Shown one piece after another: positions 24,993-33,496 of a stretch of 64,000 nucleotides of DNA. Both the position numbers and the translations under genes were made by a program. The notes under the pieces were generated by a model. That model searched no databases, was not told the origin of the DNA, and saw only the letters and a program-made list of their open reading frames with translations. Origin of the DNA: JBBRYB01 sp038238115 (lineage in GTDB: Bacteria > Actinomycetota > Actinomycetes > Propionibacteriales > Nocardioidaceae); contig JBBRYB010000005.1 in the NCBI GenBank assembly GCA_038238115.1, forward strand, positions 1 to 64,000. Reading direction: 5' to 3'. Numbering within the stretch: the stretch's first letter is position 1; each line of letters starts with the position of its first letter.

Positions 24993-25808
24993 ATGATCGG
25001 TAAAGGGGTGATGGTGATCGGGCCCGTCGGGCCGCCGGTCGATCCGGTCGGTGAGCACTTGGTGGGAGCCCTGCTGGATCGGGCCGGGAGTGCCTGGCCC
25101 GCCTTAGTCGAAGAAAACTGCCACGGTTGGTGGCTGCGGCACACCGACACCACCATGTGGTGGGCTGGCGCCGTGCTCGCCCATCACCAAGGCGAGGACC
25201 TCGGATCGCTGGCCCGAGGAATTGATCTCGCCGAGAAGTTCTACGCGACCCAGGGCGCTCCTGTCCGGTTTCAGATCTGCCCTGCCTGTCCTCATGGCCT
25301 CGACGCCGTTCTGACTCAGCGCGGTTATCACCGCGAGTCGCCGATGTCGCTGCAGACCGCGTCCACGGCGCAGGTCCTGGACCGGATTTCCGCGCCGGCC
25401 CTGCACGTGAGCATCCGTGATCATGCACACCCTGTCTGGTTCGCGACGTGGGCGGCGGTGCACGCCCCGGAGGCTGACCCGGGACCGGAGCTGCGTCTGC
25501 TCGAACGCATCAACCCACCGAGCGGGTACGTCACTGTCTACGCCACTGGCCGCGCTGTTGCGGTGGGACGAGCAGTCGCCGAGCGTGGCTGGACCGGTGT
25601 GTTCGGCATGGCGACCTTGCCGCACGCTCGGGGACTTGGCGCCGCCCGAGCGGTGCTGGTCGCCCTCGCCGTCTGGGCCATGAGCCAGGACGCACCCCGG
25701 CTCTACCTCCAAGTCGAAGCAGACAATGCAGCGGCCCGAGGACTCTACGAGCTGGCTGGGTTCGCCGAGACCGCGAACTACCACTACCGGGTTCGCAAAC
25801 GACCCTGA
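24993..25808 (+). CDS. GNAT family N-acetyltransferase
   Basis: A 271-residue two-part protein. The C-terminal half has the acetyl-CoA motif MATLPHARGLGAARAVLVAL and the terminal LQVEADNAAARGLYELAGF block typical of GNAT enzymes acting on small molecules or amino groups. The N-terminal half (WPALVEENCHGWWLRHTD) is of the kind that precedes the catalytic half in actinobacterial members. Starts at 24993 and 25011 are both possible; the second has AAAGGGG directly before it. The substrate is unknown. Confidence 0.8.
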   Translation: MIGKGVMVIGPVGPPVDPVGEHLVGALLDRAGSAWPALVEENCHGWWLRHTDTTMWWAGAVLAHHQGEDLGSLARGIDLAEKFYATQGAPVRFQICPACPHGLDAVLTQRGYHRESPMSLQTASTAQVLDRISAPALHVSIRDHAHPVWFATWAAVHAPEADPGPELRLLERINPPSGYVTVYATGRAVAVGRAVAERGWTGVFGMATLPHARGLGAARAVLVALAVWAMSQDAPRLYLQVEADNAAARGLYELAGFAETANYHYRVRKRP

Positions 25809-26233
25809 GAGTCGAGGCGGCTCACTGCCGATCCCCGGCTCATCGTCTGATTATCAGACGTCCGCCGTGCCGCTGATACGTCGCGCCAAGCCCAGCGCAG
25901 CTCGCGCTGCACGGGGACGGTGTCCTCCTGGAGTTGTGCACGTCGAACGTGAGGCGGACGAGGCCATGCCCAACCACAGCCGCGCAGCCAAGCCCTCGAC
26001 GTCGACCCGCACCCCCTCGGCGACGACATCGGCCGGCTCGTCTCGAGATCGTGCGCACCAGTCAGCGGATGGCGCGATAGCCGTCCAGCAGCCACTCCAG
26101 GAGGTTATTTCGCTGCGGGGCAGCAAGCGGCTCGACCGCCAAGACGTGCACGAGGGCTGCGGGAAGCCGCCGATCGGCGCACGGACTCCTCCCTGAACCC
26201 TCACGGCGGGGGAGCGCGCCTCCGCGGCCGCGT
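25809..26233. other. Gap with broken coding traces
   Basis: Contains a 17-base palindrome at 25844-25860. On the minus strand a coding-like piece reads LVHVLAVEPLAAPQRNNLLE and WLLDGYRAIR before a stop near 26067, with no start; family unknown. Together with the transposase fragment next to it, this points to decayed insertions. Confidence 0.4.
25844..25860. promoter_or_regulatory. 17-base palindrome
   Basis: CGTCTGAT, central T, ATCAGACG. Symmetry suits a dimeric regulator site or a small hairpin 36 bases after the GNAT stop. Confidence 0.4.
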
Positions 26234-26317
26234 TCAGCGACGGGCACCCGCCAAGCGGTCGAGGACCAGGCGAACGCAGCGCTCCTTGACCTTCGAATCA
26301 ATCGGCACGGACAGCAT
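26234..26317 (-). pseudogene. IS3-family transposase OrfA remnant
   Basis: A 27-residue ORF begins MLSVPIDSKVKERCVRLVLD and runs RLAGARR to TGA. The VKERCVRxVLDRL block is the usual N-terminus of IS3-family OrfA proteins, which continue with a helix-turn-helix; here the sequence changes right after it, so only the start of the gene remains. GGAAGG precedes the ATG. Confidence 0.5.
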
Positions 26318-26383
26318 CCTTCCAACTCAGAAAGATGCGGCATCAAACCTGGGGCGCTTCCCCTTGGTTGGTTGTGCGGAGGT

Positions 26384-27013
26384 TCAGCCGTCGTCGCCTT
26401 GGCTGTCGCCGTCGCTCGCGCAGGCGTCATCTTGCGTGTCGTCGTCTTGGTCGTCGGCGACTCCGTCGTGGTCGTTGTCTTCTTGGCCGTCGGGGGTACC
26501 GTCGTTGTCGGAGTCGCTGTCGTGGGCGCTGGTGCCGAAGTCGTTCTCGTCCTCGTTGGCGACGCCGTCGTCATCGGTGTCGTTGTCGTCGTTGATGCAG
26601 GTCTCCGTGGCGTCGTCCTCGTCTTCATTGTTGACGCCGTCGGAGTCGGCGTCTTCGTCCCCGTCGGGGGTGCCGTCATTGTCGGAGTCCGCGTCGGTGG
26701 GGTCGGTGGTCGCGGAGCCGTCGTGGACCTCGTCGCCGTCGTCCATACCGTCCCCATCGGTGTCTTCGACCCGGGGAAGCGTGCCAGTGCGGTACTCGGA
26801 GAGGTTGCGTAGGCCGTCATGGTCGGGGTTGCCGTTCGCGTTGGCCATGTGCGCGTTGAGGTGGTGAGCGACCTCCCACCGGTTGGGCATCTCGTCGCCG
26901 TCAGAGGCGCTCGGGTTGCCTGCCAAGGCGGGGCTGGCAGTGAGTAGTCCGGCGTACAGTACGGCGCTGAGTACGGCGGTGATTCGGGCTGGAGCGGATT
27001 GGGTGAGACGCAT
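26384..27013 (-). CDS. Secreted protein with thrombospondin type-3 calcium repeats
   Basis: A 209-residue exported protein. Residues 1-31 are a Sec signal peptide (VLSAVLYAGLLTASPALA) and the rest is extremely acidic. From about residue 85 it consists of repeats such as DTDGDGMDDGDE, DSDNDGTPDGDED and DSDSDNDGTPDGQED, which bind calcium in thrombospondin type-3 proteins. There is no membrane anchor or catalytic domain. A role at the cell surface is inferred. The repeats make the DNA itself repetitive (GTC/GTCG runs), so length may vary between strains. Confidence 0.75.
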   Translation of the reverse strand: MRLTQSAPARITAVLSAVLYAGLLTASPALAGNPSASDGDEMPNRWEVAHHLNAHMANANGNPDHDGLRNLSEYRTGTLPRVEDTDGDGMDDGDEVHDGSATTDPTDADSDNDGTPDGDEDADSDGVNNEDEDDATETCINDDNDTDDDGVANEDENDFGTSAHDSDSDNDGTPDGQEDNDHDGVADDQDDDTQDDACASDGDSQGDDG

Positions 27014-27449
27014 CTAGGGTTCTCCTACGCGGCTGTGCGGTGATCACGGCGGTGCACCGGTGAGACCGCTCAGAAGTCGCGGCTGCACTCACAGTAACCG
27101 TTCGATACCCTTTTATTGGGACAAAAGCCACACAACCCTTGAATGACCATCAAAATACCGCTGCCCCACGCGATCGACCCGGAGCCGCAACGCAACGCTG
27201 CCGGCGTGGGCCACCACGCCGACACCATCGGCGGACACGGAACAGACCAGCAGGCCACGAAGTAGTTCCACCGACGAAGTGCCCTCCGCGCTGAGATCTT
27301 GAGCCGTCGCAAACCCAAGTTTCCCCTGCTGGGCAGGCACTCCCGAGTTTCTACACGCCGATCAAGCCCCACCAGCCATGAACGCTCCGGCCTGATCTCA
27401 GCCAGCGGAGCGCCCACGCCCCCATGCTGTGTTGAAACGCCGCCCGAGC
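27014..27449. other. Intergenic, no supported gene
   Basis: AT-richer around 27090-27160 (for example CCCTTTTATTGGGACAAAAG), which may be the promoter zone of the acidic secreted protein. A 75-codon frame on the minus strand at 27113-27340 is open but has ordinary codon statistics. Confidence 0.35.
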
Positions 27450-27953
27450 CTAGAGTCGCAGCGGACCGTGCGCCCGGATCTGGACAACGAAGGCGTCCGG
27501 AGGCTGGTGCCTGCAGCCGACGAACTTGCCGTGCAGGACGTAGTGGCCGTGCCCGTGCGCCCCGGCGTAGTCGCCGGTGCCTCGCACCACTTGGTAGGTG
27601 CCGCGCTCGTGGAACCTGAACAGGCAGGTTATTGGGTCGTGGGTTTGGTTCCCGGCGACCCGCTGATGCCGGACGATCAGGCTGCCATTGGGGAAGCGGA
27701 AGACGTCCTTGTGGTTGGTGATCACTTTGTCGGTACCCTTGGCGTGGATCGGCCCGAAGCCGAGCACCACGGAGGCACCGCTCGCCTTCGGATTGGTGCT
27801 CAGCGCCAGGAAGCGCTGGGTCGGCGCGCCGCTTTTCGCGCCTGCGCCTGCGCCGCCTTGCGCGACGGAGGATGGGACTGTGACGAGCGCCCCGAGAAGC
27901 ATCACGGCCAGTGCCATCGCCGATCGTCGTCCGTAGCCTGCTACCGCCTGCAT
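27450..27953 (-). CDS. Secreted small beta-barrel-like protein, unknown function
   Basis: A 167-residue exported protein. The first 32 residues make a signal peptide (GYGRRSAMALAVMLLGALVT). The mature part is beta-rich: ASVVLGFGPIHAKGTDKVI, DVFRFPNGSLIVRHQRV, ITCLFRFHERGTYQVVRGTG, HGHGHYVLHGKF. The closing GTGDYAGAHGHGHY pattern resembles the barrel of allene-oxide-cyclase/dirigent-like secreted proteins, but this is only a resemblance. ATG 27953 with GGGGTGG upstream is preferred to the longer frame to 28028. Single gene in the accessory stretch. Confidence 0.65.
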   Translation of the reverse strand: MQAVAGYGRRSAMALAVMLLGALVTVPSSVAQGGAGAGAKSGAPTQRFLALSTNPKASGASVVLGFGPIHAKGTDKVITNHKDVFRFPNGSLIVRHQRVAGNQTHDPITCLFRFHERGTYQVVRGTGDYAGAHGHGHYVLHGKFVGCRHQPPDAFVVQIRAHGPLRL

Positions 27954-28843
27954 GGAAAACCACCCCAAATCTCCGTTCGCACCGCACCGGGTGGCACGGA
28001 TGCTTCGAGGATGCTCGCCCCTAGGCACCTCGTCAACGGCCTCGGCAGCCAGAGGGCGCGCTCGACGGCTCGCTGGGAGCGCTCACCCGGACATTGGCAT
28101 CATGCCGGGGATCCGCGTCGCGGAAGCACGGCCGCTATGTCGCCTCGCTGTCTTACCTCGACCCAGACACTGGCGTGCCGAGGCGGCGGGTTTCTAGCGT
28201 CGTGTAACCGACGTGGTGTCAGTCTTGCGGTTGCTTGGTGGATGGCCTTGGCTAACCCGGCCCGAACACCAACATGACCAATGTGGCACACCACAAGGTC
28301 GCTGGTGGAGATGAACGCGGGCCTCCGGGCTTCCGGGCAGGCTGATGATGAGGTTCGCAACCGCGGAGCTTCCTGCGGCGGCGAGCATTGCCTGGCGATT
28401 CAGCTCGAGGACGGCCTGGAACCTGCGGTGGCCTCCAATGCCATTGTCGAGCGCTGGCGGCAAAAGCGCAGCCGTCTTCGGGTGCGGTTGCGTCACGCGT
28501 TACGAGTTGGATGTTCGCATGCGGTCCTCCTGCCTGGAACGGATTTGCATGATGATCGTCCGAACGCCGCCGCGTGTCGACTCACGCATGCATGATGCGA
28601 AAGATCGTGCGGAGCGTGCTGGTTGCTGTGCGTGGCCGACGAGGATCGCTGTAGACGATTTCGAGATGGATGCCCTCTGTGATGCGGCCGGGGGCCCGAC
28701 GGCGTTCCCTCCTGCTTGGCCTCGTCGTCGGGGCGGGACGGGCCACCCAGGTGGTGTCGTGGCTGTGCAGGCACTAGCCGGGTGCGCGCAGTCGTGCTCC
28801 ACAGGCAGTGATGGGGGGCCGGGCGTTGTCGGCGTGAGGGTAA
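27954..28843. other. Gene-poor 0.9 kb before the HNH pseudogene
   Basis: No frame is supported. On the minus strand a good ribosome site (AGGAGG) precedes ATG CGA ACA, but the frame stops after six codons, which may be a gene start killed by mutation. Nothing else is visible. Confidence 0.4.
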
Positions 28844-28849
28844 TAGTCT
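28844..28849 (+). promoter_or_regulatory. -10 box of the DUF222/HNH gene (leaderless)
   Basis: TAGTCT, 6 bases before ATG 28856. Confidence 0.5.
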
Positions 28850-28855
28850 CGACGC

Positions 28856-30109
28856 ATGATCGAACAGGTGTTCGAAGATTCGAACCGGCGGTTGGTTCAC
28901 CCAGTCGCCGGTGCGGGTGCCGTGGTGCGCGCGCTCGACTTCACCGACGATGACGCCGCCACACTTATCGATCAGATCGCTAGTCTGGAGGATCTGCGGG
29001 GGGCGGTTGCCGCGGCGCAGGCGCGGGCGACGGCCGCGTTCGCGGCGTTGGAGCGAATCCAGCAGGCGGCGGCAGGAGTCCGTGCCGCCGACGTGGGCAG
29101 GGGCATTGCCGCCCAGGTCGCGCTGGCACGGCGGGCTTCACCGTGGCAGGGTGGGCGTCACCTCGGCCTGGCCGAGGCGTTGGTGCACGAGCTTCCGACC
29201 ACGCTGGCAGCTTTGGAGGCGGGAGGCGCTCGGAGATCGGGCCATGGCCGCGGAGGCCAGGCGGATCGGCTATCGACTCGACCCGCATGCCGTGACTCGC
29301 CGTGCCGGCCGGGCCGCGTCGGAGCGTCGGGTCACTTTGCGCCCAGCCCCAGACACCATGGCATTGCTGACGGCGCTGCTACCCGGCCAACAGGCAGTGG
29401 CCGCGTACGCCGCGTTGACCAAGGCGGTCGAGTCCGCGCGCGCCACCGGTGTGGACGTACGTGGCCGGGGGCAGCTGATGGCCGACACGCTGGTGGAGCG
29501 CATCACCGGCCAGCGCACTGCCGAGGCGGTGCCGGCCGAGGTGCAGGTCGTGATGACGGACCGATCCCTGCTGGAGGGCGGCGACGAACCCGCCGAGCTC
29601 GACGGGATCGGCCCGATCCCTGGCCCGGTGGTCCGTTCCTGGTTGGCCGGTGATGGCCCAGAGCCCCGGCGGCAAGCCAGAGCCTGGCTGCGCCGGCTCT
29701 ACACCAGCCCCGAATCCGGACAGCTGGTAGCGATGGACTCGCGCCGCCGATGCTTCGACGGGCAGCTACGCCGATTCGTGATCACCGCCGATCGGACCTG
29801 CCGCACGCCGTGGTGCGACGCGCCCATCCGGCACCTCGACCACGTCCAACCGGCCGCCGACGGCGGTGAACCAGCGCCGACAACAGTGCTGGGCTGTGCG
29901 AAGCGTGCAACTACACCCGTGAAGTCCCGGGCTGGGTCACTGTCAAGATGCCAGAGCGGGTTGTCGAGGTTGTTACCCCGACCGGCCACCGCTACCGAAG
30001 CCGGCCGCCGCCTCCGATCGGCCAGACCAGCGATCGGCCTTCCCCCGAACCGGATCAGAATCCCGGATCTGTCATGACACCGCACACCAGTGATCGGCTC
30101 GTCTGTTGA
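28856..30109 (+). pseudogene. DUF222/HNH endonuclease pseudogene (two frameshifts, internal deletion)
   Basis: A member of the actinobacterial 13E12-type DUF222-HNH family, probably mobile-element-like nucleases. Frame 1 from ATG 28856 encodes the DUF222 start (DDDAATLIDQIASLEDLRGA up to LAALEAGG near 29230). The family's next block is missing and the frame shifts to LGDRAMAAEARRIGYRLDPH, continuing to HLDHVQPAADGG, the HNH region. A second shift near 29870 leads to AGLCEACNYTREVPGWVTVK and a normal tail to TGA 30107-30109. With about 30 codons deleted and two shifts it cannot make a full protein. A LexA box overlaps codons 2-7. Confidence 0.85.
28860..28875. promoter_or_regulatory. LexA (SOS) box over the HNH start codon
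   Basis: TCGAACAGGTGTTCGA is a fully symmetric actinobacterial SOS box. It begins 2 bases after the ATG of the HNH gene, just downstream of the leaderless promoter, where LexA would block transcription. Confidence 0.8.
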
Positions 30110-30174
30110 GTCACCTGGTCGGGCGCGTCTGAGACATGAGACGTGCCGCTCGATTCTGCTATCCGGTTCTGAGC

Positions 30175-30578
30175 CTTGGGGAAGATCGTGCCGAGCGTGC
30201 CCGAGTCGATCCGCAGCGCCCGGCTGGTACGGGACGCCTGGAGGTGGCCCTTGGGATCGCGGCCGACCGGTCCGCGATCGGCACGCTGGTGGAACGCACC
30301 ACGAGGTTCACATGCTGATCCACCTGCCGCGGATGGAGGGGTACGGGACCGAACCGCGGCTGAAGAACGGCCCCGCGCTGGCCGGCTACGGCGCCGAAGC
30401 GATGCGCGACGCCCTCGCCAGGCAGATGACCACGATGCCCGAACAACTCCGACGATCGCTGACCTGGGACCGTGGGAAGGAGCTCGCCCAACACGCAGAG
30501 CTGAAGATCGACACTGACATCGCGGTCTACTTCGCCGACCCACACAGCCCCGGCGGCGAGGCAGTAACGGGAACACTG
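30175..30578 (+). pseudogene. IS30-family transposase remnant
   Basis: Three frames together give IS30-type sequence: IGTLVERTTRFT in one, then MLIHLPRMEGYG through NGPALAGYGAEAMRDAL and LRRSLTWDRGKELAQHAELK to YFADPHSP in a second, then RRGSNGNT in a third where WQRGSNENT is expected. The catalytic-domain core is recognisable but both ends and the inverted repeats are gone, and at least two frameshifts are present. It lies between the HNH pseudogene and a tRNA cluster. Confidence 0.8.
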
Positions 30579-30795
30579 TGAGCCCCCCGCTGGCAGGCGT
30601 GCAGGCCTTCCTCGGCCATCACGGTGCGCACCCGCTTCGGCGACGCAGCCGTCGTCAGGTGTCCTGCCGGGGCCAGCGCGCGGCCTTACTTCTTGCCGAT
30701 AAATCGAGCCGAGAAGGAGGCTCTTGTTGCACGAATGTTGCACGAGCACCGTGACGACGATCCAGAAGGTGGCCTCTGATCTGGGCTTATGTGAG
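30579..30795. other. Spacer between the IS30 remnant and the tRNA cluster
   Basis: No gene is supported. The word GTTGCACGA occurs twice (30725 and 30737), a short direct repeat close to the tRNA 3' end; it could belong to an old integration site but no att core matching the tRNA is visible. Confidence 0.3.
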
Positions 30796-30867
30796 TGGGC
30801 GATACTGGGATCGAACCAGTGACCTCTTCCGTGTCAGGGAAGCGCGCTACCGCTGCGCCAATCGCCC
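30796..30867 (-). tRNA. tRNA-Val (GAC)
   Basis: 72 bases fold as a cloverleaf: acceptor GGGCGAT/ATCGCCC, anticodon stem CTTCC/GGAAG with loop TGACAC giving GAC, and T arm ending GGTTCGATCCC. No CCA is encoded. Confidence 0.95.
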
Positions 30868-30887
30868 CCATGGTGCTGAGTCGCTCG

Positions 30888-30958
30888 AGGTGGAGAAGGG
30901 ATTTGAACCCTCGTAGACGGATTTGCAGTCCGTTGCCTCGCCTCTCGGCCACTCCACC
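30888..30958 (-). tRNA. tRNA-Cys (GCA)
   Basis: 71 bases: acceptor GGTGGAG/CTCCACC with discriminator U, anticodon region CGGACTGCAAATCCG giving GCA, T loop GGTTCAAATCC. The U73 discriminator fits tRNA-Cys. Confidence 0.95.
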
Positions 30959-30988
30959 GCTGGATGGGTAACCCTTCGACCCGCTCCG

Positions 30989-31061
30989 AGCGGACGACGA
31001 GGCTCGAACTCGCGACCTCAACCTTGGCAAGGTTGCGCTCTACCAACTGAGCTACGTCCGC
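30989..31061 (-). tRNA. tRNA-Gly (GCC)
   Basis: 73 bases: acceptor GCGGACG/CGTCCGC, D arm GCTCAGTTGGTAGAGC, anticodon region CAACCTTGCCAAGGTTG giving GCC, T loop GAGTTCGAGCC. First of the Gly-Cys-Val cluster on this strand. Confidence 0.95.
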
Positions 31062-31158
31062 TTGCACCTCACGCCACGATGTGGGGCGCGAGACAGAACA
31101 CTAGCCGATCCGTCGCGCGGGACAAATTTCGTGATGTGTCCCGGCTCGGTGGCTCCCC

Positions 31159-31164
31159 TACAGT
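31159..31164 (+). promoter_or_regulatory. -10 box of the aminotransferase IV gene (leaderless)
   Basis: TACAGT, 6 bases before ATG 31171. Confidence 0.55.
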
Positions 31165-31170
31165 GGCCGT

Positions 31171-31989
31171 ATGCGTGCCTGGTGCAACGGCTCCATCATC
31201 GACGCGGACTGGCCGGCGATCGCGGTCCTCGACCACGGTTTCACTGTCGGTGACGGGGTGTTCGAGGCGATTAAGGTCGTTGACAACGTCCCCTTCGCCC
31301 TGACGCGGCACCTGAGGCGGCTGCAGACCTCAGCGCTCGGCCTCGGACTTCCTCAGCCCGACGAGCCTCTGGTCCGAGCGGCGATCAAGGAGGTGCTCGA
31401 GGGGCACGAGTTCGCCCTCGGGCGGATCCGGGTGACGTTCACTGCGGGGGTCTCGCCCCTCGGCTCGGGGCGCGACACCACATGTCCGAGCCTGGTCGTC
31501 GTGGTCACGGACGCGCGGCCCTATCCGGCCACCACGAAGGCCGTCACGGTGCCCTGGCCGCGCAACGAGCGTGGTGCAGTGGCAGGGCTGAAGACGACGT
31601 CGTACGCCGAGAACGTCGTGGCGCTGGCGTACGCCGAGGAACGCGAAGCATCGGAGGCCATCTTCGCCAACACGGTCGGCAACCTGTGCGAAGGCACCGG
31701 CACGAACGTGTTCTGTGTCTTCGGCGACGAGGTGGTCACGCCGCCTCTCACCGCCGGCTGCCTGTCGGGCGTGACCCGCAACCTCGTCGTCGAGTGGTGC
31801 GCCGTCGCTGAACGTGACGTCCCGCTCGACGAGCTCGCTACCGCAGACGAGGTCTTCTTGACGTCAACCACACGAGACGTCCAGGGCCTCAGCAACCTCG
31901 ACGGCCGCGAGTTCCGCGGCGACCAGCCCATGACGGCGCAGATCGCCGCCGTGTGGCGCGAGCGGGAACCCCTGAACCCCGACCCCTGA
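31171..31989 (+). CDS. pabC: Class IV aminotransferase, probably aminodeoxychorismate lyase
   Basis: A PLP enzyme of fold type IV, 272 residues. DHGFTVGDGVFEAIKV near 21-36 is the family N-terminal motif, LKTTSYAENVVALAYAE carries the PLP lysine, and EGTGTNVF then TPPLTAGCLSGVTR are the phosphate-binding and C-terminal marks. The length and these motifs best fit 4-amino-4-deoxychorismate lyase (PabC), which releases pyruvate to make p-aminobenzoate for folate; a D-amino-acid or branched-chain transaminase is the alternative. Leaderless start with TACAGT 6 bases upstream. No folate gene is adjacent. Confidence 0.8.
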   Translation: MRAWCNGSIIDADWPAIAVLDHGFTVGDGVFEAIKVVDNVPFALTRHLRRLQTSALGLGLPQPDEPLVRAAIKEVLEGHEFALGRIRVTFTAGVSPLGSGRDTTCPSLVVVVTDARPYPATTKAVTVPWPRNERGAVAGLKTTSYAENVVALAYAEEREASEAIFANTVGNLCEGTGTNVFCVFGDEVVTPPLTAGCLSGVTRNLVVEWCAVAERDVPLDELATADEVFLTSTTRDVQGLSNLDGREFRGDQPMTAQIAAVWREREPLNPDP

Positions 31990-32013
31990 GCACGGCGAAG
32001 AAGGCCGATCGCC

Positions 32014-32454
32014 TCAGCGGGCTTGCAAAAGTCGGTCGATCACCCGGCCGAAGACGAGCCGACCGCCGATCCGGGTGGGCCAGTTGAGCAAGCCGCCGAC
32101 AGCTCGAAAGCCCGCATCCTCACGCCAGCTGATCGTCGAGCCGACGCGGCCCTGAGGCATTACCGTAAGGACGGCCCAGCCGGTCACGACCCGGCCTTCT
32201 TTGACCACGCGGCACAGGCCGGGCCGCTCGCCCTCAGGCGGCTGCCAGTAGGTGACGGTCATCGGGTCGTCGAACCGAAGCGGCCCCACCGCCGTACGGG
32301 CGGTGAACGCCTCCCCGACGGCGCTGCGGATCACACCGCGCATCTCGATGCTCGTGAGAGGAATGTGCTCGCCGTGCCGCTCCCAGTCCGTGAGCCGCTC
32401 CCAGGCCTGCGACGCGGACAGGCCGGTATGCCGGACGATCTCGAACTGTGCCAC
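32014..32454 (-). CDS. SRPBCC family protein
   Basis: A 146-residue START/Bet v1-like protein expected to bind a hydrophobic ligand. It follows the fold order: an opening strand FEIVRHTGLSA, helix AWERLTDWERHGEHIPL, a run of strands (ARTAVGPLRFDDPMTVTYW, GRVVTGWAVLTVMPQG, STISWREDAGF) and a long C-terminal helix ending RVIDRLLQAR. No catalytic motif is visible. It starts immediately after the CGNR gene stop on the same strand, so the two are one operon. Confidence 0.8.
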   Translation of the reverse strand: MAQFEIVRHTGLSASQAWERLTDWERHGEHIPLTSIEMRGVIRSAVGEAFTARTAVGPLRFDDPMTVTYWQPPEGERPGLCRVVKEGRVVTGWAVLTVMPQGRVGSTISWREDAGFRAVGGLLNWPTRIGGRLVFGRVIDRLLQAR

Positions 32455-33027
32455 TCAGGCCTCGGTCGCCGTGAACAGTTCACGGCGCTTGCGTTGTCGG
32501 TAGGCCGCCACGTTGAGCCGGTTGCCGCAGGTGCGGGCATCGCAGTAGCGCTTTGACCGGTTGCGGGACAGGTCGACCAGAACGGCGTGGCAGTCGGGCG
32601 CTTCACAGACCCGTAGGCGCTCGGTCTCCCCTGCGGCGACCACGTGGGCGAGCGCCATACCGCCGTCGACCGCCAGGTGCTCGGCCAAGGTGGCGCCCGG
32701 GGCGAAGTAGTGCACATGCCAGGCGTAGCCGTCGTGGTCGGTGAGCCGAGGGCAGACCGGGGCGTCGGACAACAGCGAGTTGACCACCCCGGCGACAGTC
32801 GAGACATCGTGCGGACCAAAGGCGAAGCGGAATCGCTCTCGCACGCGGTAGATCGCCGTCACGTCGGCGAAGTCAGCGGGATCGACGCCGGAGACGCGAT
32901 GTCTGCATACAAAGGCGTCGACCCGCTCAGCGTCGCTCAGCCCCTCGACGCCTCCGCACGCCGGCGCGGAGTTGACGAGGTCGACGACCGCGAGCAGCGA
33001 GAGTTCGGTGTCGTGGCTGAACATCAC
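32455..33027 (-). CDS. CGNR zinc-finger protein with ABATE domain
   Basis: A 190-residue protein. The first 110 residues match the stress-linked ABATE domain (DLVNSAP..GG, then FRFAFG). The C-terminal finger is RVCEAPDCHAVLVDLSRNRS plus RYCDARTCGNRLNVAAYR, which contains the CGNR signature and four Cys ligands. Such proteins are thought to be DNA-binding regulators. GTG 33027 lies 6 bases after a TATCCT box; ATG 33024 follows directly. Upstream of and adjoining the SRPBCC gene. Confidence 0.85.
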   Translation of the reverse strand: MMFSHDTELSLLAVVDLVNSAPACGGVEGLSDAERVDAFVCRHRVSGVDPADFADVTAIYRVRERFRFAFGPHDVSTVAGVVNSLLSDAPVCPRLTDHDGYAWHVHYFAPGATLAEHLAVDGGMALAHVVAAGETERLRVCEAPDCHAVLVDLSRNRSKRYCDARTCGNRLNVAAYRQRKRRELFTATEA

Positions 33028-33033
33028 GGCCCC

Positions 33034-33039
33034 AGGATA
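33034..33039 (-). promoter_or_regulatory. -10 box of the CGNR gene (leaderless)
   Basis: TATCCT on the minus strand, 6 bases before GTG 33027. Confidence 0.5.
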
Positions 33040-33079
33040 GTGAAGGCTGGCGGTTCGCTCGGAGCCGAGCGTCCAACGG

Positions 33080-33496
33080 TCAGTCGAGGATCTTGGTCAG
33101 TACCTCGTCGATGTCGAGGTATTGACTCTCGGTCCCGTTCGGCACGAGAGCTTCCACGTTTGCGAGGAAGTCGCGGACGTCGTCGCTGCAAGCCTGCATG
33201 AGCGCCTCGCCATCGGGTGAGGACAGCTCGATGATCGTCACCGCGTGGCCGCGGGAGTCCAGGCAAGGCCACACGTGCACGTCACCGTCGCCGGTCGGCT
33301 CCTGCATCCCTGATGCGAGCAGCTCGCGGGCGAAGACCCAGCACACCTGCGTTGGACCGGTCCGGAAGCTCGCCGTCACGGCGTACGGGTCGTGCCGGTC
33401 GTAGTGGAGCTCCGCGTCCAGTGGCGTGCCGGCGCCGCTTGCATCCAGGAGTTCGAGCGTGAGTGCTCGGGTGACGCTCATCGGCGCGGTGTCCAT
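33080..33496 (-). CDS. SsgA-like (SALP) sporulation/cell-division regulator
   Basis: A 138-residue protein close to SsgB in length. The SALP pattern is plain: TLELLDASGAGTPLDAELHY, DRHDPYAVTASFRTG, VCWVFARELLASGMQ, then DGDVHVWP and SPDGEALMQA near the end. In streptomycetes these proteins place FtsZ at sporulation septa; SsgB-like members also occur in related actinomycetes that do not form aerial spores, where they probably act in division. ATG 33496 follows AGGAG; ATG 33481 is a second option. Stand-alone gene near a tRNA-Val. Confidence 0.88.
   Translation of the reverse strand: MDTAPMSVTRALTLELLDASGAGTPLDAELHYDRHDPYAVTASFRTGPTQVCWVFARELLASGMQEPTGDGDVHVWPCLDSRGHAVTIIELSSPDGEALMQACSDDVRDFLANVEALVPNGTESQYLDIDEVLTKILD

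Noticed and set aside
24545..25003. 152-codon plus-strand frame before the GNAT gene
   Set aside because: Composition is rich in Arg, Pro and Ser without domain features, and codon third positions are not GC-biased as in neighbouring genes.
27113..27340. 75-codon minus-strand frame
   Set aside because: Hydrophobic but with ordinary codon statistics and a weak ribosome site; not enough to call a gene.
28194..28496. 100-codon minus-strand frame behind an AGGAGG site
   Set aside because: The ATG after AGGAGG is in another frame that stops after six codons. The longer frame lacks its own signal and recognisable features.
30579..30795. Phage or element attachment site next to tRNA-Val
   Set aside because: There is a short direct repeat, but no duplicated tRNA 3' end and no integrase gene, so an att site cannot be claimed.
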